DNA of 64,000 nt, taken from Candidatus Sulfotelmatobacter sp. (GTDB lineage: Bacteria > Acidobacteriota > Terriglobia > Terriglobales > Acidobacteriaceae). The DNA is taken from contig JAOAPI010000146.1 in NCBI GenBank assembly GCA_025462865.1, positions 61,361-125,360 on the forward strand, given 5' to 3'. Numbering within the stretch: position 1 is the stretch's first letter; every line of letters starts with the position of its first letter. The notes beneath the pieces were generated by a model. It searched no databases. It saw only the letters and a program-made list of their open reading frames with translations, and was not told the DNA's origin. Positions 1 to 8,799 of this stretch are shown piece after piece. Both the position numbers and the translations under genes were made by a program.

Positions 1-1
1 C

Positions 2-688
2 ACGACAACGGGATGGAAATACCGCGTGCTTTACAGCTTCCTGGGCGGTACTGACGGAAGCTATCCCTCGGGTGGGCTGATTTTCGATCGCAGCGGCAAC
101 CTTTATGGCACGACCGCGAACGGCGGCGGAACGCCAAACATTGGAACGGTCTTCGAATTAAAACGCGGATCCAATAACACGTGGACGGAAAGCATTCTTC
201 ACGCATTCCAGGATACCGCGGATGGAGTGAATCCCGAAGCGCCGGTGGTGATGGATGCGTCCGGGAATTTGTACGGGACAACCGTTTACGGAGGAGACAC
301 TGCGTGCGCGCAGGGATTTGGGTGCGGAGAAGTGTTTGAACTTTCTCCGTCAACAGGCGGGACTTGGACCAAGACTTTGGTGCACGCTTTTACAGACACG
401 CCCGACGGTCATGCGCCGATGGCGGGGTTGAAGTTCAACAAAGCGGGTAATCTCTTTGGAACGACCTCCAACGGCGGGACATCCGGCACCGGAGCGCTCT
501 TTGAGTTGGTGCCGCAATCAGGCGGTGGCTGGACGGAGAGTGTTGTTCAATCATTTACGAATGGAAGCGATGGAGGCTTTCCGAGTACTCCGGTGATTGT
601 GGATGGCGCAGGAAATCTTTACGGCACGACGACGTTCGGAGGGGCTGATACCGAGGGAGTGGCGTATGCGTTTACGGGGGTCCAATAG
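2..688 (+). CDS. GloVer-repeat (choice-of-anchor tandem repeat) protein, 5' partial
   Basis: The frame is open to the left edge, so the start lies outside the window; the first in-window start candidate is a GTG at 26. The protein shows four tandem repeats of roughly 50-60 residues. Each has a G-N-L-Y/F-G-T-T core preceded by a Phe/Asp-rich strand and followed by an F-E-L strand and a G-x-W-T-E/K strand. This pattern matches the Gloeobacter/Verrucomicrobia (GloVer, TIGR03803) repeat, thought to fold as beta-propeller-like blades in secreted or surface proteins. No enzymatic motif is visible in this part. The last repeat ends in a short Ala-Phe-Thr-Gly tail and the TAG at 686-688, with no sorting signal, so this looks like the true C-terminus. 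Family assignment is good; function is unknown. Confidence 0.8.
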   Translation, partial: TTTGWKYRVLYSFLGGTDGSYPSGGLIFDRSGNLYGTTANGGGTPNIGTVFELKRGSNNTWTESILHAFQDTADGVNPEAPVVMDASGNLYGTTVYGGDTACAQGFGCGEVFELSPSTGGTWTKTLVHAFTDTPDGHAPMAGLKFNKAGNLFGTTSNGGTSGTGALFELVPQSGGGWTESVVQSFTNGSDGGFPSTPVIVDGAGNLYGTTTFGGADTEGVAYAFTGVQ

Positions 689-1004
689 CAGCGGCTGCGC
701 CGTTTCAAGAGCGGGCTTCAGGGAAAGAATGGGGCTGAAGCCCGTTCCAATCGTCGAGCCGCCGGGTTTACGTCGCATCCGAGTATTTCCGACGGCTCAG
801 TCGTGAATATTTGCAGTAGTGGGTGCCGTCCCTGAAGGGACTCCGTTCTATCGGGCTCTGGCTTCCGAGCACTAACGTGCTGGGCTAATGAATGGCGTCG
901 TTTCGCGACTCTGGCTTCCGGACGGGGTGCGGGAGCGGCTACAGCCGCTGTTAATTTTGTTTGGGCTTAGCGGCGCGGCTTAAAGCCGCGCCCTTTCAAA
1001 ACCA
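689..1004. repeat. Repeat-rich intergenic region with hairpin elements
   Basis: No gene seen. It holds a GGGCTGAAGCCC hairpin at 732-743, a partial copy of the multi-hairpin element found at 16321, 37845 and 40237 (here 823-890: a GTGCCGTCCCT-type hairpin followed by a GCAC/GTGC hairpin), and a longer hairpin at 969-993 with arms GCGCGGCTT/AAGCCGCGC. These lie between convergent genes and could also act as structured transcript ends, but no T-tract is visible. Confidence 0.6.
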
Positions 1005-2600
1005 TTAGCCGATTTTTTCGCCGACGGATTTCGCCTGCGTAAACAAATACAGATAATCGGGGCCGCCGGATTTCGAATCCGTTCCCGACATATTGAAGCC
1101 GCCGAAGGGATGCGCGCCCACCATCGCCCCGGTGCATTTGCGGTTGATGTACAAGTTGCCAACGTGGAAGTCGCGAATCGCGCGGTCGATTTTGTCGCGC
1201 GACTTGGTGTAGATGGCGCCGGTGAGTCCGAACTGGGTGTCGTTGGCGATTTCGAGGGCATTGTCGAAGCCGCGGGCTTTGATGACCGCGAGCACCGGTC
1301 CGAAGATTTCTTCCTGCTCAAGTTTTGATTTGGCGGGAATGTCGGCGATAACGGTGGGCCGAATGTAGTAGCCTTCTCCAGCTTCGGTGGCGCGGGTGCC
1401 GCCGGTGATGAGGCGTCCATCTTTCTTTCCCTGCTCGATGTATTCAAGAATTGTTTTCATCGAGCCTTCGTTGATGACTGCGCCCATGTTTGTGTTTTCG
1501 GCGGGATCGCCGATGGTGATTTTTTCCACGCGGGCTTTGAGCTGGTCGAGGAATTTATCGTAGACGCGCTCGTCGACGATGGCGCGGGAGCAGGCCGAAC
1601 ATTTCTGGCCTTGAAACCCAAAAGCCGCTTGGGCGACGCCTTCGACGGCGGAGTCGATATCGGCATCGGCGTCGACGATAATGGCGTCTTTGCCTCCCAT
1701 TTCGAGGACGGTACGCTTGATCCACATCTGGCCGGGAGCTTGCGTGGCGGCAACTTTGTTGATGTGCAGTCCGACTTCGCGGGAGCCGGTGAATGCGATG
1801 TAGCGCGTTTTGGGATGCGCGACAACGGCGTCACCGAAACTTGCACCGGCACCGGGACAGAAGTTCACGACGCCCTCGGGCATACCGACTTCTTCAAGAA
1901 GCTCGATAAATTTTGCGGCGATGGTGGGCGAATCGCTGGAAGGTTTGAGGATTACGGTGTTGCCGCCGACGATGGAGGCGACCGTCATGCCGGCCATGAT
2001 GGCGCAGGGAAAATTCCACGGAGGAATTACCGCACCAACGCCGAGAGGAATGTAGGTGAGCGAATCACGCTCGCCGGGGAGTTGCACCGGGGCTTCCGCT
2101 TTGGCAAGGCGCAGCGCTTCGCGGGCGTAGAACTCGCAGAAGTCAATAGTCTCGGAGATGTCGGCATCGGCTTCGCCCCAGTTTTTACTGACTTCGAAGA
2201 CCAGCCAGGCCATGTAGTCCATTTTCCGTTGGCGCATGAGGTCGGCGGCCCGGAACAGGAGGCTGGCGCGCTCTTCTACGGGAGTGCGGCTCCAGGAAGT
2301 GAAGGCTTTCAGTGCGGCATTCATGGCCGGTTCGACATGCTCTTTGCCGGCCTTCTGGTGGATGCCAACAATCTGCGAGGGCTTCGAAGGATTCAGCGAC
2401 TTGATCTTTTCGGCGGTTTTAACACGTTGGCCACCGATGATCAGGTCATATTCGCGGCCGAGCTGTCCGCGGACGCGTTCGATGGCGGCGCGCATCTTGC
2501 GGGCGTTGTCTTCCTGGCGGAAATCGTAAAAAGGCTCGTTGACGAATGGTCCTTGATGGGTGGATGTACGCGGCCGGACGGGGGCTTCGAGGGTTGCCAT
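1005..2600 (-). CDS. pruA: L-glutamate gamma-semialdehyde (1-pyrroline-5-carboxylate) dehydrogenase
   Basis: 531-residue NAD-dependent aldehyde dehydrogenase that oxidises glutamate gamma-semialdehyde to glutamate, the second step of proline catabolism. The family-typical N-terminus (F-x-N-E-P-x-x-D-F) is followed by the ALDH core: PWNFPCAI, the NAD-binding F-T-G-S-R-E-V, the general-base Glu in L-E-M-G-G-K-D and the nucleophile Cys in GQKCSACSR. The stand-alone size fits RocA/PruA rather than bifunctional PutA. The ATG at 2600 is chosen because AAAGGA sits just upstream; a TTG at 2615 is part of that ribosome-binding site. No proline dehydrogenase gene is adjacent. It lies 216 bp downstream of the metal ABC permease on the same strand but is probably not functionally tied to it. 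Confidence 0.93.
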   Translation of the reverse strand: MATLEAPVRPRTSTHQGPFVNEPFYDFRQEDNARKMRAAIERVRGQLGREYDLIIGGQRVKTAEKIKSLNPSKPSQIVGIHQKAGKEHVEPAMNAALKAFTSWSRTPVEERASLLFRAADLMRQRKMDYMAWLVFEVSKNWGEADADISETIDFCEFYAREALRLAKAEAPVQLPGERDSLTYIPLGVGAVIPPWNFPCAIMAGMTVASIVGGNTVILKPSSDSPTIAAKFIELLEEVGMPEGVVNFCPGAGASFGDAVVAHPKTRYIAFTGSREVGLHINKVAATQAPGQMWIKRTVLEMGGKDAIIVDADADIDSAVEGVAQAAFGFQGQKCSACSRAIVDERVYDKFLDQLKARVEKITIGDPAENTNMGAVINEGSMKTILEYIEQGKKDGRLITGGTRATEAGEGYYIRPTVIADIPAKSKLEQEEIFGPVLAVIKARGFDNALEIANDTQFGLTGAIYTKSRDKIDRAIRDFHVGNLYINRKCTGAMVGAHPFGGFNMSGTDSKSGGPDYLYLFTQAKSVGEKIG

Positions 2601-2816
2601 GGGGGATCCTTTCAAAAGTGCTGCTTCAAACCATTAGATGAGCGGAAGGACGACTTGGATATTTTACACCGTGGAGAAGGGGTGCAGCTGGTTGGGCGAT
2701 TTTTTGGCCCAGCAGCGGGATGGCATTCACCACCCGGCTCGCGCTTCGAGTTCCGGGTGCGGGAATAGGCCCTGGGCGAGGCTCACTGCCAGACAAGAAG
2801 TCCGATTCCTGAGCAA

Positions 2817-3674
2817 CTATCGGGTCAGCAACTCTCTGGATTCAGTCTCCGATTTCCGTTCTTTGAAGAAGACAGCTTTGACAACTGCCATGCAAACTAA
2901 TACTGCCCCGAAGGTGCAAACGATGGTCGCTCCGGTCGGTAAATCGAAGTAAACCGAAAAATAACAGCCTAGCGCTGACACTAAAGTCCCCATCGTCCAA
3001 CCAATCGCCAAGCGAGTGCCAATGCGGTCGGCAAAAAGCATGGCCCCAACCGAAGGCACAATCAGGTAACAGAACACCAGCAACACGCCGGCAATGGCCA
3101 CCGAAGACGTAACCACAAATCCGAAGGAGGCGTAAAAGAGAAAGTCCCACAGTCTAAAGTTCAAGTTTGGTTGCTCGGAGGAATTGTGGCTGAGCGAAAT
3201 CGCCAGAAACTTCTTACGGAAAACGAAATGAAAGATCCCGACGCAGCCGTAAAGAATCGCTGTCTTTGCGACTTCATGTCGTGAAACAGCAAGAATGTTT
3301 CCCACTAGCATGTCTTTGAGATGCTCGGTCTCTCCGGTGGCTTTGCTCATGGTGAGAATAGCGGCCGCCGAGGCCACGGCGTAGGTAATGCCGATGAAGG
3401 CCTCGAGCGGAATACGTTTCTGCCGCGAACGAACCAGGGTAAAGATCAGCGCGCCGATAAATGTAAAACCGAGGCTCATCCAATAGGCGCCGACCCCGTG
3501 GGGATCCATGCCGATCAGAATGGCCATGGTCGCTCCGAGAGCCGCAATTTGTGCCAGAGCCAGATCGACGAAGATGACACCACGCTCGACGACGTGGACC
3601 CCCAGATAGGCATGAATGCCGGTGAGAATCAGGCTGGCAAGAAATGGAAGAATGAGGAACTGAACGATTTCCAA
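2817..3674 (-). CDS. Metal (Zn/Mn) ABC transporter permease, ABC-3 family
   Basis: 285-residue integral inner-membrane protein with about eight to nine hydrophobic helices and the ABC-3 (ZnuB/MntB/TroC) signature: an early G-V-I-F-V-D-L-A-L-A-Q-I-A-A-L-G segment and a later S-S-V-A-I-A-G-V-L-L-V-F-C-Y-L-I-V-P segment. It should form the membrane channel of a zinc or manganese importer. It starts 24 bp after the substrate-binding protein gene, so the two are co-transcribed. No ATP-binding subunit lies on either side, so the ATPase must come from elsewhere. The metal cannot be told from the permease alone. Confidence 0.9.
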   Translation of the reverse strand: MEIVQFLILPFLASLILTGIHAYLGVHVVERGVIFVDLALAQIAALGATMAILIGMDPHGVGAYWMSLGFTFIGALIFTLVRSRQKRIPLEAFIGITYAVASAAAILTMSKATGETEHLKDMLVGNILAVSRHEVAKTAILYGCVGIFHFVFRKKFLAISLSHNSSEQPNLNFRLWDFLFYASFGFVVTSSVAIAGVLLVFCYLIVPSVGAMLFADRIGTRLAIGWTMGTLVSALGCYFSVYFDLPTGATIVCTFGAVLVCMAVVKAVFFKERKSETESRELLTR

Positions 3675-3698
3675 TGTGTGTCCTTTTATTCTGTCTGC

Positions 3699-4637
3699 TT
3701 ATTGTGTCTGCTGAAAAGCCTGCGTCAGGATAGCAATATCGTAATCGAACAATTTGAAATAGTCGGTGATCTCGGGCTTGCCTCCTACGGACGGCATCAT
3801 CACCACAACTTTTCCTCCGGTCATTCGGGCAATGCTTTCCGGCGTCTTCACATCGAAGTAGGGCTCAATCAATTCGATCTTTACGTTTTCACGCTTCATC
3901 AGATTGACTAATTCGATGGTATGCGAAGGCGTGGGCGGAATGCCCGGACGAGGTTCGATGTAACCGATCACATCGAGGCCGAAGTGCTTGGCGAAGTTCG
4001 GCCAGGAACGATGGTAGGTGACGATTTTGCGGCCTCTATAGGGGCCCATCTGGGCTTGCCATTTCTTGTCTGCTTCCGCGAGCCGCTTCTCGAAATCCTG
4101 CTCACGTTGTTGGAAGTAAGCCCGGTCGGTCGGATCCATCTCGATCAACTTCGAAGCGATGCCTTTCGCGATACGACGGCCGTTGTCCGGGTCCAGCCAA
4201 TAATGCGGATTGCCCAGAGGATGGACGTCGCCCTCGGCGCGTGTGACTGCGCCCTGGGGAATTTCCAGAATTTCCGCGAATTGGGATGCGTCCAAATATC
4301 CCGGCGCGGACGGCTGGACGTTTCCGTTGCCACTCTGGGTAATCAGTGGCGGCAGCCAGCCAATCTCCAAGTCCAACCCCACCAAAATCAAAAGATCAGC
4401 GTGCCGTAGCTTCAGCAGGAAACTCGGCTTGGGATCAACGAAATGCGGGTCTTGATAGCCCTTGGCCAGGGCCTCGACATCAACTTTGTCGCCGCCGACT
4501 TCCTGGGTGAGTGATGCGAGATCCGTAAGAGTGGTAACGACTTTCAAATTTTTAGCGGCCGCTGTCGGCGGAGTAACCAGCGCGAAGCACAAACAAGCAG
4601 CCAAGGCAAAAGCGAAATATCTCAACGGCAATCTCAT
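3699..4637 (-). CDS. Metal ABC transporter substrate-binding protein (ZnuA/TroA-like)
   Basis: 312 residues with a signal peptide (hydrophobic 8-22, Ala-rich cleavage site near 28). It belongs to the cluster 9 (PF01297) zinc/manganese-binding proteins. Likely metal ligands are His65 (QDPHF), His145 (PHYWLDP), His209 (TYHRSW) and an acidic residue near 258-262. The His-rich flexible loop of many ZnuA proteins is absent, so zinc is likelier from the porin context than from the sequence. It delivers metal to the permease encoded 24 bp downstream. It sits 64 bp after the porin-like gene, suggesting one uptake operon from outer to inner membrane. Confidence 0.9.
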   Translation of the reverse strand: MRLPLRYFAFALAACLCFALVTPPTAAAKNLKVVTTLTDLASLTQEVGGDKVDVEALAKGYQDPHFVDPKPSFLLKLRHADLLILVGLDLEIGWLPPLITQSGNGNVQPSAPGYLDASQFAEILEIPQGAVTRAEGDVHPLGNPHYWLDPDNGRRIAKGIASKLIEMDPTDRAYFQQREQDFEKRLAEADKKWQAQMGPYRGRKIVTYHRSWPNFAKHFGLDVIGYIEPRPGIPPTPSHTIELVNLMKRENVKIELIEPYFDVKTPESIARMTGGKVVVMMPSVGGKPEITDYFKLFDYDIAILTQAFQQTQ

Positions 4638-4701
4638 GAATATCTCCCTCTAGAAAATACACAAATCTCTGATTAGCGTGGCGCTATACCGTTCAGGTCA
4701 G

Positions 4702-6036
4702 CTAAAACGGATGCGCTCCGTGCGCCCCCAGAGCGAACTGCAGCTGTATAAATGCTTCATTCGCGTCAAACTTGTCGGCATAGCGGGTAAATCTGTATTG
4801 GCCGCGAATTTGCGCAAACTCGCTTGGCCAATAGGTCAGCACCAGCGACCCACCCTTGTCATTTATGTGGGAATCGAATGCGCGATCCGAGCGATCCACC
4901 CGGGCTCCCAGGAACCAGCGGCGGGCGAACTGGAAGTCGCCGGACGCATAGAAGCCGAAAGCGCGCTGGAATCCGGCCGCAGTGTTCAGCGGACAGGAAA
5001 TGATCTGGCATGCAAGCAGCGAAGGCTGATTCTGTTGGCGCCATATGAACTCGCTGCGACCGATGAATGATTTGTAAATGGAACGCCGCAACGGCTTCCA
5101 ATGATAGGTGGCGTCGATACCGTAGAGATTGGTAGTGAAGTCGGTGCCGAACAGATTGTGTCCGCGGGAGTAGGAGACTCCAAGATCGAGATTGCTGTTG
5201 TCAGTGAGGTCTCTGTAGCCACGAAGATGTCCTACAACACTGACGTCATTCTTGTTTGAGGACGTATAGATGTCAGCGGAGTCACCACGGAAGACCTGGC
5301 CGGTGAAATCCAAAAACCATTTTCCGGGCGCAGGAAGGATGTGTTCAAACGAAGCTCCGGCATCGTCAATTCCGTCTTCGCCACCCACCAGGTTTTTCGA
5401 TACCAGAGGGCGATCCACCCAGGGCAACACATGATTGTGAAGGGTGTTCACCTTGCCGAAAGCGGCACGCATCTTGCCGGCCTTGGCGACGAATCCCGCA
5501 GGAAGAGCGGTGAAGGTGATGTAGCCTTCTTCGAGGTTGACCCCATTTTCGCCGAAGGAAATAAAGAAATCAGCGCGGGCATAGGGGTCGATGATTGCCT
5601 GCAGCCCGACTTCTGACTCATGCATTTGGAATGAGGGGGTGGGGTTGAGGGGATTGTGCCCGGCACCGGCGATGAAGTCTCCGATTACGCTGATATCGGG
5701 GTTCAACGCCTTGGCTGCGGCGCCTCCCGCTCCGCCCAGCCGGACGTTGTCCGCTGCTGAAGGAGTGGAAAGGACTGCTTCTTGCGAAGTTGGGACCTGA
5801 GCTTGGGTGACAGGCGCGGCGGAAGGCGCCGTGGCGTTTTGCAATGGCGGCTGCGGTCCTTGCGCCTTTAGTTGGCGTACCTGGCCTTCGAGCATCACCA
5901 GGCGGTCTTCGAGATCACGAATCTTCTGCTCGAGGGCGGAAACGTCATTGCTGCCGGCCGGCGCGGCCGCCTGCTGGGCGGTGGCTGCGCAAGTCAGCAG
6001 AAGCATGCCGCCCACTAAGATTTGCAAGGGTCTCAT
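4702..6036 (-). CDS. Outer-membrane porin-like protein of the metal-uptake locus
   Basis: 444 residues. A signal peptide ending near A-T-A-Q precedes a short coiled coil of about 30 residues (V-S-A-L-E-Q-K-I-R-D-L-E type), a Pro/Ala-rich linker, then about 330 residues of alternating aromatic/polar strands typical of a 16-18-strand beta-barrel, ending in an aromatic-rich C-terminus. A coiled coil plus barrel resembles phosphate-selective or trimeric porins. The ATG at 6036 is chosen because TTGAGGAG lies just upstream; longer in-frame starts up to 6132 have no comparable site. Position directly before a metal-binding protein and ABC permease suggests passage of metal or a metal chelate across the outer membrane; this is inference from context. 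Confidence 0.75.
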   Translation of the reverse strand: MRPLQILVGGMLLLTCAATAQQAAAPAGSNDVSALEQKIRDLEDRLVMLEGQVRQLKAQGPQPPLQNATAPSAAPVTQAQVPTSQEAVLSTPSAADNVRLGGAGGAAAKALNPDISVIGDFIAGAGHNPLNPTPSFQMHESEVGLQAIIDPYARADFFISFGENGVNLEEGYITFTALPAGFVAKAGKMRAAFGKVNTLHNHVLPWVDRPLVSKNLVGGEDGIDDAGASFEHILPAPGKWFLDFTGQVFRGDSADIYTSSNKNDVSVVGHLRGYRDLTDNSNLDLGVSYSRGHNLFGTDFTTNLYGIDATYHWKPLRRSIYKSFIGRSEFIWRQQNQPSLLACQIISCPLNTAAGFQRAFGFYASGDFQFARRWFLGARVDRSDRAFDSHINDKGGSLVLTYWPSEFAQIRGQYRFTRYADKFDANEAFIQLQFALGAHGAHPF

Positions 6037-6184
6037 AATGCTCCTCAAGGTCATCAGGGAAGCGCACTGTTTTGTTGTGGCTGTCAGGGAAACACGAATC
6101 AAGGCAGAGGCGGTCCACGGTAGTCGGTCCACTAGAGAAAGCTGGCCTATTAAGACGGAAGCCGAGTCCCTGCGCGGGGCGTTC

Positions 6185-6517
6185 TCAGATGGAAGGAGGC
6201 GGTCTTATGAAGAGGGCGGATTGTGCGGCGCAGCGCTCTATCTGCGGCTCATGCTGAACTGCGACAGACGCGATCACAGACAAGACTGGCAAGGGATGAA
6301 CTGCAACTGCGGGGGCATTACTGTGTGCCGATATGCAGAGAGCGCATCCACTGGAGTCAGCGGAGGCGGCGGCATGGGTATGAGTGGCTTCCAGGCCGTT
6401 AAAAACGAGGACGAACAGTATGCTGCTCAGCGCGATCCAGCGCCGTAGCCCGCGGACTTCGAGTTGAACCCTATCCACGATGCGCACAGCCTCGCTCTTG
6501 CAGGAAGAATATAGCAT
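6185..6517 (-). CDS. Small secreted Cys/His-rich protein (DUF2946-like)
   Basis: Up to 110 residues. A basic N-terminus and one hydrophobic helix (W-I-A-L-S-S-I-L-F-V-L-V-F) are followed by T-H-T-H, then C-A-L-C and a His, then a Pro/Val-rich stretch. This layout resembles small DUF2946-type proteins often found beside metal transport genes in Acidobacteria and Proteobacteria. It is the first gene of the minus-strand metal-uptake group, 148 bp before the porin. The start is unsure: ATG at 6517 lacks a clear ribosome-binding site and GTG codons at 6487 and 6478 are alternatives. A metal-handling role is a guess from context and the Cys/His residues. Confidence 0.5.
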   Translation of the reverse strand: MLYSSCKSEAVRIVDRVQLEVRGLRRWIALSSILFVLVFNGLEATHTHAAASADSSGCALCISAHSNAPAVAVHPLPVLSVIASVAVQHEPQIERCAAQSALFIRPPPSI

Positions 6518-6654
6518 CCGCTTGGGGGAGCATCAACTTGGAGCTGTAGTGGGCCGGCGGTGCAGCCGCGTAGATAGTGCACGTGCCCAGCGTGTGCATG
6601 GCTTCGAGGCAATAGATCAAAAAAACCTGGCTCCCGCTTTGGGTGCCGGCGTGT

Positions 6655-6674
6655 GTATGAAAATTCTTTCATAC
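6655..6674. promoter_or_regulatory. Perfect palindrome, candidate metalloregulator operator
   Basis: An 8-bp inverted repeat, GTATGAAA / TTTCATAC, separated by ATTC. It lies between the minus-strand metal-uptake group (first gene starting near 6517) and the plus-strand beta-helix gene at 6791. Size and AT-rich character fit a Fur/Zur-type dimer site, but the bases do not match the classical Zur or Fur consensus closely. Which gene it would control is not clear. Confidence 0.35.
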
Positions 6675-6790
6675 TATGCGAGTGCGTAGGAGAGGTATAT
6701 AGTTGGCAACCGTTTTGAGTTCGAAAGATATTCCGACCCCATATCACCGGTGTAGTTTAGTGCCGACAGATTTGATCAGGAGAAAACAAT

Positions 6791-8173
6791 ATGCACCCGA
6801 CTTTCGAGAACAGCAGTGTGCGCATAATGCTTGGTTTGTGCGCGATATTTTTATTGGGGTTTTCGCCGACTGCCGCGGCCAGCACTCTCTGCGTGAATCC
6901 ATCCGGATCGCACAGTTGCTACTCGACCATTCAGGCGGCGGTCAGTCATGCCGCAGCCAACGACGTGATTAATGTTGAAGCCGGCACATACAAGGAAGAG
7001 GTCGTCATCGGCATTCCTGTGGCACTCATTGGAGCGGGCGCGAATTCGTCAGTGATTGATGCGGCCAACCTGGCGCATGGCATCTTTGTCGACGGTTACG
7101 ACTACCCCGGCCTCAATGATGTGACCATTTCCGGATTCACGGTGAAGAACGCACTATTCGAAGGAATTTTGGTGGTGAGCGCCTCCGACGTTACTATTAA
7201 CGACAACACCATCAAGAACAATGACACCAGCCCGGGCCTGCAATTCACCGGGGCGCTCACCGGCTGTCAGGACCAGCCCGGCAATGGGATTTATGAGACC
7301 GATGAAACGGGTGATTGCGGTGGCGCGCTTCACCTGGTGGGAACGGTCAATTCAGTCGTGTCTGGGAACCTTATCACCGGCAATGCTGACGGAGTGCTGA
7401 TCAGCGACGAGACTGCGGAGAGCCGCGACAATCTTCTCATTGGCAATACGATCAAAAACAATCCGTTAGAGTGCGGCATCGTTCTTGCCTCGCACCCGCC
7501 GGCGGGCCAGACTACACCGCCTTTCGCTCCCCACTATGGGGTCGACCACAATACTGTCAGCGGGAACGTTTCCTCCAACAACGGCGTGCAAATTGGAGGC
7601 TCTGGAGCGGGGATGTTTTCCGATGGCGCTGGCCAGGGACGTGTCTCAGACAACGTGATCATCGGTAACACACTGACGAACAACGGACTGGGGGGTGTCG
7701 CCCTGCATAGCCATGTGGGTCCGGCCTTCGGCCTTCCGGCGGACGATATGTCTGGAAACAAGATCATCGGCAATGTCATCTCGGGAAATCTGGCGGACCA
7801 ATTCGACACAGCCACTCCCGGACCAGTGGGAATTAACATCAACAGTGGCGATGGCGGCTCGCCCGTTCTTGGGACCGTCATTTCGCAGAACATCATCAAA
7901 GATGAAGATATCGACATTGCGGTCAACACTCCGGCCGAGGTCGACATCCATCTGAATGACCTGCGCGGCGGAAAAATTGGCGTGGGGGACGTCTGCGCGT
8001 TGGATGGCGCGACTATCTGCACCGGCAGCATCGACGCGACACAGAATTATTGGGGCTGCCCGCAGGGACCAGGAGGCCACGGATGCGCCACGGCCAGCGG
8101 ATCCGATATTCGTTTCACTCCCTGGCTTAAAAAGCCCATCAGCAGCGATGGCGAAGGCTCCCACGGGAAGTAG
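6791..8173 (+). CDS. Secreted right-handed parallel beta-helix repeat protein (NosD/DUF1565-like)
   Basis: 460 residues, preceded by a good ribosome-binding site (CAGGAGAAAAC). The signal peptide is residues 1 to about 30 (hydrophobic L-G-L-C-A-I-F-L-L-G-F). Next comes the pattern S-T-I-Q-A-A-V at the start of NosD/pectate-lyase-like beta-helices (about 44-60), then many short turns of the N-x-I-x-x-N-x type from about 110 to 400. Asn-rich ladders (NDNTIKNND, SGNLITGN, IGNTIKNN) show the helix coils clearly. No catalytic residues could be assigned. A C-terminal N-Y-W-G-C segment closes the helix, as in NosD-like proteins. Likely a periplasmic or extracellular carbohydrate-related protein; substrate unknown. 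Confidence 0.82.
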   Translation: MHPTFENSSVRIMLGLCAIFLLGFSPTAAASTLCVNPSGSHSCYSTIQAAVSHAAANDVINVEAGTYKEEVVIGIPVALIGAGANSSVIDAANLAHGIFVDGYDYPGLNDVTISGFTVKNALFEGILVVSASDVTINDNTIKNNDTSPGLQFTGALTGCQDQPGNGIYETDETGDCGGALHLVGTVNSVVSGNLITGNADGVLISDETAESRDNLLIGNTIKNNPLECGIVLASHPPAGQTTPPFAPHYGVDHNTVSGNVSSNNGVQIGGSGAGMFSDGAGQGRVSDNVIIGNTLTNNGLGGVALHSHVGPAFGLPADDMSGNKIIGNVISGNLADQFDTATPGPVGININSGDGGSPVLGTVISQNIIKDEDIDIAVNTPAEVDIHLNDLRGGKIGVGDVCALDGATICTGSIDATQNYWGCPQGPGGHGCATASGSDIRFTPWLKKPISSDGEGSHGK

Positions 8174-8198
8174 GACGTGTTTGCAGCCCTTGGCCTGC

Positions 8199-8231
8199 GA
8201 TTGCGGTAGTGTCAACGGATTGCGGTAGTGT
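8199..8231. repeat. Short direct repeat
   Basis: GATTGCGGTAGTGT occurs twice, 19 bp apart (8199-8212 and 8218-8231), in the gap after the beta-helix gene. No role is apparent. Confidence 0.6.
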
Positions 8232-8396
8232 TTCAGCTGAGGGAGCGGCGATCTTGCGGGCGTTATCGCCCTTTGATGGCCCGACCTCGCGAACGGCGGG
8301 AGCGGTTGTAAGGTGTGTGCGGTATGGTACAGAAGGGCGGTTTTTGCCAGACTGGTTGTGATCCAAGGAAGCCCCTTCGCCAGAAAGAAGGCTGCC

Positions 8397-8597
8397 ATGG
8401 AAAACTATCGCGCCGAGGAACTGCGAGCGGAGCTTAATCAGCTATTCAAGCAGCAGGCCGAAGTTCTGGAATCACGAAGCTTTGGCGCAGCCACGGAAAC
8501 GGAAATCCTCGAATACGAAATTCGGCAAGAAATCATCCACGACATTTGTATTGAGCTCGCCAATTCTGCGGCGGCGCAGGCGAGTGGCGCGCTATAG
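8397..8597 (+). CDS. Small acidic hypothetical protein
   Basis: 66 residues starting at the ATG at 8397, preceded by AGAAAGAAGG; the longer reading frame from 8313 has no ribosome-binding site and an unlikely N-terminus. The protein is highly helical and charged (E-E-L-R-A-E-L-N-Q-L-F-K-Q-Q-A-E-V-L then E-T-E-I-L-E-Y-E-I-R-Q-E-I-I-H-D-I) and has no signal or membrane segment. It looks like a two-helix hairpin, perhaps a small regulatory or interaction protein. I do not recognise a named family. The good ribosome-binding site and amphipathic pattern support a real gene. Confidence 0.6.
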   Translation: MENYRAEELRAELNQLFKQQAEVLESRSFGAATETEILEYEIRQEIIHDICIELANSAAAQASGAL

Positions 8598-8637
8598 GCA
8601 TTGTTGGTGAATCGCCACGATTCGCGGTGGCGCCGGC

Positions 8638-8664
8638 AGAGACGTTGCAAGCAACGTCTCTACG
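8638..8664. repeat. Hairpin repeat AGAGACGT...ACGTCTCT (copy 1)
   Basis: A near-perfect inverted repeat, AGAGACGTTGC / GCAACGTCTCT, followed by ACG. A second copy with changed inner arms (GTAGC / GCTAC) occurs at 58237-58263, also preceded by CCGGCA. The preserved pairing despite changed bases suggests selection on, or spread of, the hairpin. Confidence 0.7.
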
Positions 8665-8799
8665 GATGATTTTGCCAAGTCGATTTTGCCAAGTTCCCGA
8701 AAGTCCTCTCCGAAGTGTCTCTGAGTTTCTTCCCAGTGAAGCGGGTGGTAGACTCGAACGTTTTCATGGATGCGGCTCGACTCGCAAGCGAGGGTATTT

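Noticed and set aside
1611..2768. Long plus-strand open frame (385 codons) opposite pruA
   Set aside because: pruA is a clear enzyme gene on the minus strand; the opposite frame is low-complexity Gly/Asp/Val-rich, without a ribosome-binding site or family motifs, a usual shadow of GC-biased codons.
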